A stretch of 7,286 nucleotides of DNA from an uncultured Collinsella sp. (GCA_900751665.1 CAADSV010000019.1:1-7286), one strand, 5' to 3'; shown: positions 1 to 6,916, numbered from the stretch's first letter. Made by a program: numbers and translations. Notes: generated from the sequence alone by a model not told the origin.

Positions 1-8
1 CTCGGGCC

Positions 9-33
9 CCCGCCGGGCGCTTCGCCGGGCGGG
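9..33. repeat. GC-rich stem-loop near the left edge
   Basis: Positions 9-19 pair with 23-33 around a CTT triloop: ten Watson-Crick pairs with one G-G mismatch (15/27). No T-run follows on either strand, so it is a poor candidate for a classical intrinsic terminator. It could end a transcript from a gene left of the window, or be part of a structured RNA with the two hairpins just to its right. The pairing is seen directly; the role is unknown. Confidence 0.5.
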
Positions 34-36
34 TTC

Positions 37-101
37 CCTCCCATCCTGCGGAAAGATTTGGGAGGTAAGCCCTGGGGCCTCCTGCGGTAACTAGGGAGGC
101 C
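37..101. repeat. Tandem hairpins sharing an 8-nt loop motif
   Basis: Two hairpins sit side by side. The first pairs 37-43 with 59-65 (CCTCCCA/TGGGAGG) and the second pairs 76-82 with 95-101 (GGCCTCC/GGAGGCC). Both carry the identical octamer TCCTGCGG (44-51 and 80-87) and a GGGAGG on the 3' side (60-65 and 94-99), giving a degenerate tandem repeat with a period of about 35 nt. This looks like paired RNA hairpins or a duplicated protein-binding site. I do not recognise a known riboswitch or RNA family; the loops lack the ACGR signature of guanidine-II hairpins. Function and strand are unknown. Confidence 0.5.
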
Positions 102-137
102 GTGGCTATTCGTCTTCTTGCTGCGGGTGCCTGGGGT

Positions 138-359
138 AGGATGCGGCGTGCATTTTTGGGAGTATTCAGCAGCCGAGGGTGCCTGCATACTGGATTTTGG
201 GCGAAAGGCAGGCACCATGGGCCGCATCCTGTAAAAAAACGAGCGGCTCTAGAGGCGTTGGGGCTCAGAATCGGGGATTTCAGCGCAGTTTTGCACCCCC
301 GCCCCCGCGCCCGCGGACCCCGGGATGCTGAATACTCCGGAATTTGCACGGCGCCCCCT
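138..359. repeat. 222-bp structured element with ~37-bp imperfect inverted ends
   Basis: Positions 138-174 are the gapless, imperfect reverse complement of 323-359 (29 of 37 positions), with a perfect 12-bp core (159-170 against 327-338). Inside lie a perfect 9-bp hairpin (178-186 with 208-216) and a perfect 10-bp pairing (138-147 with 221-230) that competes with the outer arm, because 138-147 can pair with either partner. A run of seven A (233-239) and a short tight hairpin at 305-316 (CCGCG/CGCGG) also lie inside. No gene is supported here: the only long reading frame runs from GTG at 102 into the antisense of the permease gene. It may be a MITE-like or REP-like intergenic repeat, or the source of a structured RNA. 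The pairings are seen directly; the nature of the element is inferred. Confidence 0.55.
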
Positions 360-374
360 GGGGTACCTGTGGGC

Positions 375-414
375 AAAAAGCGACCGCCCCGTCTAAGTAT
401 GCATTTGGCGGGGC
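375..414 (-). terminator. Probable intrinsic terminator of the ABC operon
   Basis: Read on the minus strand, GCCCCG (414-409) pairs with CGGGGC (391-386), and a run of five T (379-375) follows about six nucleotides after the stem. It lies 66-105 nt beyond the permease stop codon, where the end of the operon transcript is expected. The 17-nt loop is large and the T-run is slightly displaced, so termination may be partial. A second hairpin (413-417 with 430-434) just upstream would compete for two stem bases. Confidence 0.4.
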
Positions 415-479
415 AGTTTATGCAAAAATACTGCTGTGGGCGCGTCGGCAGCTCGCTAGAACTTGAATCCCAGGACAGG

Positions 480-3257
480 TTACTCGGCGCTCTTGAGGGC
501 GCTGACCATGTCGATCTTGTTGAGCGTTCGGTTGGTGGCGAGGTTGACGATAAACGTAAAGCCGAAGGAAAGCACTACGGCGAGCACGTAGCTTAGCGGC
601 TGGACCTCAACGTCAAAGTAGAGCGACGGCATCTGCAGAATGTACGTAAAGCTCTCGGCCAGCAGGCTACCCAGCGGCACGCCCAGCGCAGCGCCGATCG
701 CCGTGAGGATCAACGTCTCCTTGTTGACGTAGTGGTGCACCTCGCCACGGCGGAAGCCCAGCACCTTGATGGTCGCCAGCTCGCGCTCGCGCTCGGAGAT
801 ATTCGTGTTGGACAGCGTAAACACCACCACAAACGATAGGCACGCCGCCATAAAGGTCACGAGCACCACGACGGAATTGATGATAGTGAAGTTCGCCTCG
901 AAGTTCTGCCAATGTTCAGCCGTGCTCGAGATGGTGAGCCAACCGTCGCTCTTAAGCTTCTTGCTAAACGCAATCTGGTCGGCCGGCGAGCCCTTAAGCA
1001 GCACAAAGACGCCGTTAAGGCGCGCGCTTCGACCGAACGCGCGCTCATAGGTGCCCTGCGTCATGTAAAGCGTGTTGCCCAGATAGTTGAGCGAAATGTC
1101 GCTGACTTTGACCTTGGCTACGTTGAGCGACGAATCCTGGACGTGTGCCGTATCGCCCGGTTGAATCCCCAGTACCAGCTGTGAACTCTTGCTCAGATAC
1201 ACATCTCCGTCGCGCAAAGATAGAGGCTCTTTGGACTCATCCTCGAGACGCACGTAGTCGTCCAGGTCGTTCGTGCGGTCATCGGGCACCACGATCAGCT
1301 GCACGGTCTCGCTCTTGCCGCCAAATGTAAAGGTGACGTTGTCGGTCATAATCGGCAGCGTCGAAGTCACGGTCACGTCGGAATCCTTGGCTGCGCTTCG
1401 CTCATCCAATGCCGCGCACGTCTGCGAAAAATCGTCGGGATTGGCAACCGCCAGCAGGTCATAGCGCGTGATATGCCCGTACTGCTTGGGCGAAAGCGCC
1501 ACCGACGTATCGCGGATGCCCATGCCGCAAATCACAAGCGCCGTACAGCCCGCGATGCCAAAGATGGTCATAAAGGCGCGCTTTTTGTAGCGGAACAGGT
1601 TACGTGCTGCCACCTTGTTCAAAAAGCCCATGCGGCGCCAGATAAAGCCGATGCGCTCGAGCAAGATGCGCGAGCCGGCGCGCGGGGCCTTGGGACGCAT
1701 GAGCGAGGCAGGGGTCTCGGCCATCTCGTGGCGGCAGGCGATAATCGTGGCGCCCACCACGCCCACGGCAAACAGCGCCACCGACACGAGCGACGACACG
1801 ATGTCGTACGAAAGCAGCATCTGGGGCAGCGAGTACATGTCGTCGAACACCGTAAACAGGAACAGCGGCAGGCCCACAAATCCGATGATATTGCCGAGCA
1901 CGCCGCCGATCAGGCACGCCCACAGCGCATAGTCCACGTATTTGGACAGGATGCGCTCGCGCGAGTAGCCGAGCGCCTTGTACAGGCCAATGAGCGTGCG
2001 CTCCTCCTCGACCATACGCGTGGCGGTAGTGAGGCTGATGAGCACGGCGACGATAAAGAAGATGAACGGGAACACCGTGGCGATGGCTTCAATTGACGAG
2101 CTATCGCTCTCCACGCTCGAGTAACTTGCGATATTGCCGCGGTCCTGGATGTACCAGGTGCATTCGCCCAGGTCAGAGAGCTCGGCGCGGGCATCGGCAA
2201 ACTGCTGGTCGGCGGCGGCGCGACGCTGGTCCAGGTCGGCCTGCGCTTGCACGCGCTCCTCACTGCCCTCTGCCATGCGGTTGATGTTGCCCTGTTCAAT
2301 CCCAAAGAGCATATTCGCCTGGCGCTCAGCCGCATCTAAGCTTGCCGGCGTGTCGACTGTCAGCTCCTGAGCGCGCGCCTTCTCACGCTCCTCGCGGATC
2401 TTCTCGATATTGTCCTTGACCTTGTTGATCTTTGCCGCGTAGGCATCCGAATAGGAGTTGAGGCTCTTGGCTCCCTCGACGATCACGTGGACCGCGGAGT
2501 AGGAAGAAGATGTCGCGGCGTCCTCGCTCACATAGAACTTATAGTCCGCCGCCGAAGCAGCGCGAAAGGCGTTGACTGTCGAGTCGGAGCTCACATCAGT
2601 GGGATCGAGGACCTCGGCCGTAATGGTGTAATCGCCCGCGGCAAACTGATCCTTGGCGCTTTGGTTCGACGAGCTCGCGTCATTGGCGGCAAAACTCACC
2701 GTATCGCCGAGCTTTTTGCCCGAAGCCTTCAGGAACTTCGAAGTCACCGCGACCTCATCGGCGCTCTCGGGCAAATCGCCGCTCACCAGCACCGGCTGAT
2801 CGATATTCTCCTTGGAAAGGCTCTGCACGACCACGCGCTCGCGCGTTGTGCCCACGGCGGTGTAGGCGGTCTCGGTGTAGATGCCCTCGGCCGTCTCGAC
2901 GCCGTCAACCTCTTGGATAGCCGCCAGATCGTCGCGTGTAAGGCCATAGGTCGACTGCACGTTAATGTCATAGACACTCTGCTGGTCAAAGTAGGCGTCA
3001 ACCGAATCGCGCAGATCCTCGCAGCCCGCCTTAAGGCCGCACATCACGCTCACGCCAAGCGCGGTGATGACCACGATTGACAAGAAGCGCTTAAGACTGC
3101 CTCGGATTGTGCGGTAGATGCCACGGCGAAAAACCGTCGGGACCATATCGTTTGAGCTTTGGGCAGTGCGGTAGGTCATAAAATCCTGCCCGCACTCCGC
3201 GTTCTGCGCGTCGCGGCGCTGGCTGTTTTGGCGGTCCTGATTCATGGGCGCTACCAC
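480..3257 (-). CDS. ABC transporter permease, two FtsX domains, MacB/LolC-like
   Basis: This is a membrane subunit of a type VII ABC system that would dimerise, or act as a fused two-half permease, with the ATPase encoded just upstream. Predicted segments: a basic cytoplasmic N-terminus, TM1 about residues 57-76, a large extracytoplasmic domain (about 77-385) containing a charged, helical, coiled-coil-like stretch at about 273-362, then TM2-TM4 (about 389-412, 443-470, 484-507). The second half repeats this plan: TM5 (about 560-581), a second external domain (582-790) and TM6-TM8 (about 792-815, 846-870, 885-906). Each FtsX domain carries the conserved cytoplasmic coupling loop (VEEERTLIGLYKALGYSRE at 416-434; SERERELATIKVLGFRRGE at 821-839). 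The GTG start at 3257 overlaps the ATPase stop (GTGGTAG), which suggests translational coupling. ATG at 3245 or at 3179 (preceded by CAGGA, 4-nt spacing) are alternative starts, and none has a strong ribosome-binding site. The substrate is unknown; envelope remodelling, lipid or peptide handling are all possible. Confidence 0.93.
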   Translation of the reverse strand: MVAPMNQDRQNSQRRDAQNAECGQDFMTYRTAQSSNDMVPTVFRRGIYRTIRGSLKRFLSIVVITALGVSVMCGLKAGCEDLRDSVDAYFDQQSVYDINVQSTYGLTRDDLAAIQEVDGVETAEGIYTETAYTAVGTTRERVVVQSLSKENIDQPVLVSGDLPESADEVAVTSKFLKASGKKLGDTVSFAANDASSSNQSAKDQFAAGDYTITAEVLDPTDVSSDSTVNAFRAASAADYKFYVSEDAATSSSYSAVHVIVEGAKSLNSYSDAYAAKINKVKDNIEKIREEREKARAQELTVDTPASLDAAERQANMLFGIEQGNINRMAEGSEERVQAQADLDQRRAAADQQFADARAELSDLGECTWYIQDRGNIASYSSVESDSSSIEAIATVFPFIFFIVAVLISLTTATRMVEEERTLIGLYKALGYSRERILSKYVDYALWACLIGGVLGNIIGFVGLPLFLFTVFDDMYSLPQMLLSYDIVSSLVSVALFAVGVVGATIIACRHEMAETPASLMRPKAPRAGSRILLERIGFIWRRMGFLNKVAARNLFRYKKRAFMTIFGIAGCTALVICGMGIRDTSVALSPKQYGHITRYDLLAVANPDDFSQTCAALDERSAAKDSDVTVTSTLPIMTDNVTFTFGGKSETVQLIVVPDDRTNDLDDYVRLEDESKEPLSLRDGDVYLSKSSQLVLGIQPGDTAHVQDSSLNVAKVKVSDISLNYLGNTLYMTQGTYERAFGRSARLNGVFVLLKGSPADQIAFSKKLKSDGWLTISSTAEHWQNFEANFTIINSVVVLVTFMAACLSFVVVFTLSNTNISERERELATIKVLGFRRGEVHHYVNKETLILTAIGAALGVPLGSLLAESFTYILQMPSLYFDVEVQPLSYVLAVVLSFGFTFIVNLATNRTLNKIDMVSALKSAE

Positions 3258-3952
3258 TCGATCGTCTCGATCGGCACGGGATTTTGCTGGACCGTCTCGC
3301 TTTCCACGCGGCCGCTCTTAAAGCGGATCAGGCGATCTGCCATGGGCGCCAGCGCGGAGTTGTGCGTGATGATGATGACCGTGATGCCTTGCTTGCGGCA
3401 GGTGTCCTGCAGCAACTGCAAAATCTGCTTACCGGTTTTGTAGTCGAGTGCACCCGTGGGCTCGTCGCACAAAAGCAGTTTGGGGTTCTTGGCCAGTGCG
3501 CGGGCAATGGACACGCGCTGCTGCTCGCCGCCCGAAAGCTGCGCCGGAAAGTTGGCGAGGCGCTCACCCAGGCCAACCTGGCAAAGCGTTTGCTCGGCAT
3601 CGAGCGAATCGGGGCAAATCTGCGCCGCAAGCTCGACATTTTCGAGCGCCGTCAGGTTGGGGACCAGATTGTAGAACTGGAAGACAAAGCCGACGTCGGC
3701 ACGGCGGTATTCCACGAGCTGCGCCTCGTTGGCGGAGCTCACGTCGCGCCCGTCCACCGTCACGGTGCCGGAGGTAACCGTATCCATGCCGCCCAGGATG
3801 TTGAGCGCCGTGGTCTTGCCGGCACCCGAGGCGCCCAGGACAATGGCGAGCTCACCGCGCTCAACGGTAAAGCTCGCGCCGTCGAGCGCGTGAATGCGGG
3901 CATCGCCCTCTCCGTACGCCTTGATGACGTCTTTGAATTCGATATAAGCCAT
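3251..3952 (-). CDS. ABC transporter ATP-binding protein, LolD/MacB family
   Basis: Cytoplasmic ATPase that powers the neighbouring FtsX-type permease. All nucleotide-binding motifs are intact: Walker A GASGAGKT (40-47), Q-loop Q92 in VFQFYNLVPNLTALENV, signature LSGGEQQR (139-146), Walker B LLLCDEP (159-165) with catalytic E164, D-loop GALD (167-170) and H-loop H197. The length (233 aa) and the YNLVP-LTALENV stretch after the Q-loop are typical of LolD/MacB/FtsE-like ATPases that serve mechanotransmission permeases rather than importers. ATG at 3952 is preferred because MAYIEFKDVIKAYG matches the normal family N-terminus; a weak GGGA ribosome-binding site lies 8 nt upstream. It is 85 nt downstream of the kinase gene, and its last codons overlap the permease start, so the two are almost certainly co-expressed. 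The product is probably a dimer bound to the permease at the membrane. Confidence 0.96.
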   Translation of the reverse strand: MAYIEFKDVIKAYGEGDARIHALDGASFTVERGELAIVLGASGAGKTTALNILGGMDTVTSGTVTVDGRDVSSANEAQLVEYRRADVGFVFQFYNLVPNLTALENVELAAQICPDSLDAEQTLCQVGLGERLANFPAQLSGGEQQRVSIARALAKNPKLLLCDEPTGALDYKTGKQILQLLQDTCRKQGITVIIITHNSALAPMADRLIRFKSGRVESETVQQNPVPIETIEW

Positions 3953-4037
3953 CGATTAATTCCCATCTGGTCGGATAACTCCTTAGTATTACCCATTTCG
4001 CACCGACCAAAAAGGGACAGGTTTATTTTGGTAGGTT
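3953..4037 (-). promoter_or_regulatory. Kinase-ATPase gap with alternative hairpins; possible internal promoter
   Basis: On the minus strand, ACCAAAA (4032-4026) pairs with TTTTGGT (4012-4006), and TGGTCGG (4009-4003) pairs with CCGACCA (3974-3968). The two stems share 4006-4009, so only one can form. The second stem ends a few nucleotides before the weak GGGA ribosome-binding site of the ATPase and loops out an AAGGAG. A possible -10 (TAATAC, about 3992-3987) has no good -35 partner. The first hairpin contains the phrase GGGACAGGTTTATTTTGG on the plus strand, which resembles REP-type intergenic repeats. Possible roles are tuning of ABC expression relative to the two-component genes, partial termination, or mRNA processing. 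The pairings are seen; the roles are inferred. Confidence 0.4.
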
Positions 4038-5417
4038 TTAGAGGCGGACAGTGAAGGTAATCTGGTTGCTGTGGCCGCAGACAGAAGCGCTCCCGCCATG
4101 GGCCTCGGCGATGGCACGCACAACGGATAGGCCCACGCCCGAGCCGCCCGTCTTGGAGCTGCGCGATACGTCTGCACGATAGAAGCGGTCGAACAATCGG
4201 TCCAGGTCGCCTTCGGGCAGCTCGTCCACGGCGTTCGATACGACAAGCTCGGCGGCACCTTTACCCTGACCGCGCGAAACAGCACGCAGGCTCAGCTCGA
4301 TAACGCTGTCTTCGCTTGCGTAGCGTGTGGCGTTGTCCAGCAGTAGTTCAACAACCTGCGCCACTGCCGCGGCATCGGCATGGGCCCGCACACCGCTCGC
4401 GATCGACGTCGACAGCCGCTTGCCGCGCGAAACCGCCACCGATTCAAACGGCGCCGCCGCCTTGTCCACCGCCTCCGAAAGATCAAACGATGTCATGGCA
4501 AAGCCCGCCGAGCCCTCGTCCATGCGAGCCAAAAATACCAGACGCTCCGTAAGTGCCGTCAGCCGCGCGACCTGCTCGTGAATGCTCTGCGTCCACTCAC
4601 TCTCGCCGCTCTCAATTTCCTGTACCTCGTTAGCGGCATCAATCACGGCCAGCGGCGTCTTGATCTCGTGGCTCGCATCGGTAATAAAGCGCTTTTGCTT
4701 GCTGTAGCTCTCGACCATCGGTCGAATCACCGCGCCCGAGGCACCCGCCACAATTGCCAACACCGCCAGCCAGCCAATGCAGCTGATGGCCACGCTCGCG
4801 CTTAAAAACGAATGGAAGCTTGTGAGCTCGCGTGAACAGTCGACGAATACATAGGTTGTCTCGTCGCCCTGAACCGTAACCGTATAGCGGTAGTTACCAG
4901 AAAAGCCCGAGGTCAAACCCTTGGAATACAGTCCTGCAGCGATGCGGGCGGCACGCTTGGCGCCCACCGCGGCAATGCGAGCCGTGTTGACATCGGTCAC
5001 CTGCCCGCCGGCAATCGACACCGTAAAGTAGCGCGTGTCGAAGGGAGACTCCGCCGTCATGCCTTCAAAATGCCCATCGCGAACGGCTGCCCGGTTACCG
5101 GTAGCAACCTTGCCGGCAACCGCATCCTGACCGGGATCGGCCTTAGGCTCATCCGTCCAATCGATGCCGTCCTTGCCCGCCAAGATATAGCCCAGACGAG
5201 CGTCGGCCATCTTGCAGACATGCGAGTAGTTGACGATATTGATGCCGGCGATGATAAGCGTAAGCACGGCGGTCACGGCACCCATGGCAACCAGGATGAA
5301 CTTACGACGCAGGCGACGTCCCATTGCACTGGCAGCATCGGCGCGCCCCGGATTACCCGAGTCCGCGCCCATGCCGAGCTTTGCCGTCGTGCGCTTCCAC
5401 CACGCACTCGCGCTCAC
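4038..5417 (-). CDS. Sensor histidine kinase (two-component system)
   Basis: Membrane-bound sensor that autophosphorylates and passes phosphate to the response regulator encoded directly upstream. It has a cytoplasmic N-terminus of about 38 residues, TM1 about 39-63, an external sensor region of about 140 residues (64-204) of no recognised fold, and TM2 about 205-232. The linker to the HisKA H-box (FITDASHEIKTPL, phospho-acceptor H250) is short, with no clear HAMP domain. The catalytic domain has an N-box (LLLDNATRYA, N362), the F-box-like LFDRFYRAD (408-416) and a G2 box (TGGSGVGLSVVRAIAEAHGG, 423-442). The G1 region is atypical (SNAVDELPEGDLDRLF, 394-409) and lacks the DxGxG glycines. The GTG start at 5417 lies 2 nt after the regulator stop and has GAGGAGGG (5434-5427) about 9 nt upstream, so the pair is translationally linked. 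Its target genes probably include the ABC pair that follows. The stimulus is unknown. Confidence 0.95.
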   Translation of the reverse strand: MSASAWWKRTTAKLGMGADSGNPGRADAASAMGRRLRRKFILVAMGAVTAVLTLIIAGINIVNYSHVCKMADARLGYILAGKDGIDWTDEPKADPGQDAVAGKVATGNRAAVRDGHFEGMTAESPFDTRYFTVSIAGGQVTDVNTARIAAVGAKRAARIAAGLYSKGLTSGFSGNYRYTVTVQGDETTYVFVDCSRELTSFHSFLSASVAISCIGWLAVLAIVAGASGAVIRPMVESYSKQKRFITDASHEIKTPLAVIDAANEVQEIESGESEWTQSIHEQVARLTALTERLVFLARMDEGSAGFAMTSFDLSEAVDKAAAPFESVAVSRGKRLSTSIASGVRAHADAAAVAQVVELLLDNATRYASEDSVIELSLRAVSRGQGKGAAELVVSNAVDELPEGDLDRLFDRFYRADVSRSSKTGGSGVGLSVVRAIAEAHGGSASVCGHSNQITFTVRL

Positions 5418-5419
5418 AC

Positions 5420-6103
5420 CTATTCGCCCTCCTCAACAACCTCGAGCGAATAGCCCTGGTTGCGCGATGCACGGATGGCCACGTTGGCACCAAGCGCCGT
5501 CAGCTTTTTGCGCAGGTACGAGATGTAGACCCACACCACGTTGGCGCCTTCGGGCGCGTCCTCACCCCAAACCCCGAGCATCAGACGCTCGGTGGGCATG
5601 CGCGTGCCGGAGTTGCGCATAAAGAGCTCCATAAGCTGAAACTCACGATTGGCCAGGTGCTCCTCGCCCAAAGGGCCAACGAGCGTGCACGATGCCGTGT
5701 CGAGACGCACGTTGCCCACGCTGAGCGTCGTGGCGTCAATTGCCGTCGCGGCACGCGTCATGGCACGAATGCGTGCGAGCAGTTCCTTGGCGGCAAACGG
5801 CTTGGTCAGGTAATCGTTGGCACCGGCATCCAGACCCTCGACCTTATCGGACACCTCGCTTTTTGCCGTGAGCATGATGATGGGCAGTCGCTTGCCGGCG
5901 GCGCGCGTGCGCTTGAGCACCTCAATGCCATCCATGCCGGGCATCATGATGTCCAGGATTGCGGCGTCATAGTCGTTGGCGAGCAGATATTCGAGCGCCG
6001 TCAGACCGTCGAGGGCGGTGTCGACCTCGTAGTCGCTATGTTGAAGAATCGCGGTAAGGGCACGGGAGAGGCCGGGTTCGTCCTCGGCAAGCATCAGCTT
6101 CAT
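5420..6103 (-). CDS. OmpR/PhoB-family response regulator
   Basis: Cytoplasmic transcription factor activated by the histidine kinase that follows it. The receiver domain (1-115) has the acidic pair E7/D8, phospho-acceptor D51 (AILDIMMPGMDG), switch T79 and conserved K101 in LTKPF. The C-terminal winged-helix DNA-binding domain spans about residues 125-222, with the helix VWVYISYLRKKL (190-201) as the recognition helix and the wing NQGYSLE near the end. At 227 aa it is full length for the family. The ATG at 6103 is preceded by AAAGGAA (6115-6109) at normal spacing. It is the first gene of the probable four-gene operon. The repeats in its own upstream region suggest autoregulation. Confidence 0.97.
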   Translation of the reverse strand: MKLMLAEDEPGLSRALTAILQHSDYEVDTALDGLTALEYLLANDYDAAILDIMMPGMDGIEVLKRTRAAGKRLPIIMLTAKSEVSDKVEGLDAGANDYLTKPFAAKELLARIRAMTRAATAIDATTLSVGNVRLDTASCTLVGPLGEEHLANREFQLMELFMRNSGTRMPTERLMLGVWGEDAPEGANVVWVYISYLRKKLTALGANVAIRASRNQGYSLEVVEEGE

Positions 6104-6240
6104 AGTTGTTCCTTTGGCGCACGGCTATACAGGTTTCGATACCGCCGATGATAGCGCACCGCCAGCCGTCTTAGCGCAGCCTTAGCTGCTCAACCTGCGC
6201 GTTTTCAAATACGCAGGATATGGCTTAGCCAAACTTAAGG
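6104..6240 (-). promoter_or_regulatory. Response-regulator promoter region with tandem direct repeats
   Basis: On the minus strand GCTAAG occurs at 6186-6181 and 6175-6170, exactly 11 bp apart, and a second array has CTTAAG at 6239-6234 followed by GCTAAG at 6229-6224, 10 bp apart. Helical-turn spacing of direct repeats is the usual operator form of OmpR/PhoB-family regulators. The best -10 is TATCAT (6153-6148), which lacks a good -35; the proximal repeat ends 16 bp upstream of it, as in an activator-dependent promoter. Between the arrays lies a 6-bp hairpin (6194-6199 with 6212-6217, CCTGCG/CGCAGG). Autoregulation by the downstream regulator is inferred. Confidence 0.5.
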
Positions 6241-6274
6241 CTCAGATGCCGAGCGCTTGGACGCATGCCGGTCG

Positions 6275-6309
6275 CGAAAAGACGGCGACTCGTTCTTTCA
6301 CGGCGTCTT
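6275..6309 (-). terminator. Probable intrinsic terminator of ogt
   Basis: On the minus strand AAGACGCCG (6309-6301) pairs with CGCCGTCTT (6287-6279) with one C-C mismatch, and the stem runs into a TTTT tract (6280-6277). It begins 22 nt after the ogt stop codon, so it should separate ogt from the two-component operon downstream. The 13-nt loop is slightly large and the T-run is short, so efficiency is uncertain. Confidence 0.5.
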
Positions 6310-6331
6310 GGCTATGCAAAGTGTTCGAGCG

Positions 6332-6910
6332 TTACTCCTCGTACGCGCCCTCAAGCCGCAGCAGCCACTCCTTACGGTCGAGGCCGCCGGCATATCCGTT
6401 GAGCGATCCGTCGGCCGCCACCACGCGATGGCACGGCACGATAATCGAAATAGGGTTGCGAGCGACCGCAGCCCCCACCGCGCGAGGAGACACAACGGGC
6501 GCTTCATTTCCCGGCACACGATGTCGAGCCGCAACACGTTGGGCGATCTCGCCATACGTAGCGACCTCGCCACGCGGAATAGAAAGTAGCTCAAACCAAA
6601 CCTCACGCTGAAACGCCGTGCCGATCATATGCAACGGCGGCGTAAACCGAGGCTCCTGCCCTGCAAAATAAGCATTCAGCCAAGCCCAGGAACGCTCAAG
6701 CACCGAAGAGGCCGCACCATTTGCCGGATTCGCCGACAACATGCCACCAATACCGGAAACCGCGTCGGCGCCTTCAACATGTTCGGAGTCTTCCCGGAGA
6801 AGCGTGGAGCCAAAGTGCTCCTGTCCCTCAAACCAAAGTCCCGTCAGACCGCGGCCATCAGCGGCAAGCAAGATTTCGCCCAAAGGCGAAGCAAACGTCG
6901 TCGTGACCAC
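6332..6910 (-). CDS. ogt: Methylated-DNA--[protein]-cysteine S-methyltransferase
   Basis: Suicide DNA-repair enzyme that moves the alkyl group from O6-alkylguanine (and O4-alkylthymine) in DNA to its own active-site cysteine. The N-terminal ribonuclease-H-like domain (about 1-90) precedes the DNA-binding domain, which has TAFQREVWFELLSIPRGEVATYGEIA (98-123), the Arg-finger motif RAVGAA (143-148) and the catalytic PCHRV (159-163, C160), followed by the conserved NGYAGGLDRKEWLL (171-184). No Ada-type metal-binding or AraC domain is present, so this is the stand-alone Ogt/MGMT type. It is a little long (192 aa) because of a low-complexity stretch at about 40-68 and about ten extra residues between Y119 and R143. 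The GTG start at 6910 is supported by AAAGGAG (6923-6917) 6 nt upstream. It appears to be monocistronic. Confidence 0.95.
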   Translation of the reverse strand: MVTTTFASPLGEILLAADGRGLTGLWFEGQEHFGSTLLREDSEHVEGADAVSGIGGMLSANPANGAASSVLERSWAWLNAYFAGQEPRFTPPLHMIGTAFQREVWFELLSIPRGEVATYGEIAQRVAARHRVPGNEAPVVSPRAVGAAVARNPISIIVPCHRVVAADGSLNGYAGGLDRKEWLLRLEGAYEE

Positions 6911-6916
6911 CAGCGG

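Noticed and set aside
1..480. Known riboswitch, tRNA, SRP RNA or CRISPR array in the left intergenic region
   Set aside because: The hairpins and repeats do not match the conserved cores of families I can recognise. Repeats are inverted or only twofold, without regular spacers.
102..596. Plus-strand frame of 164 codons starting with GTG
   Set aside because: It runs through the inverted-repeat element and then into the antisense of the permease C-terminus. GGGAGG is only 2 nt from the GTG, too close for a ribosome-binding site, and no domain is recognisable.
1473..2096. Long plus-strand frame (207 codons) opposite the permease
   Set aside because: Antisense shadow of a strong FtsX-domain gene; His/Arg/Ala-rich composition typical of high-GC complementary frames, with no motif.
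3760..3996. Possible leader peptide starting at 3996 ahead of the ATPase
   Set aside because: No ribosome-binding site, and the frame runs 190 bases into the ATPase gene out of phase, unlike a short attenuator leader.
3284..4054. Plus-strand frame of 256 codons opposite the ABC ATPase
   Set aside because: Complement of a gene with every ABC motif intact; no recognisable fold and no ribosome-binding site.
5324..6151. Plus-strand frame of 275 codons opposite the response regulator
   Set aside because: Antisense shadow of a complete OmpR-family gene; composition explained by codon bias.
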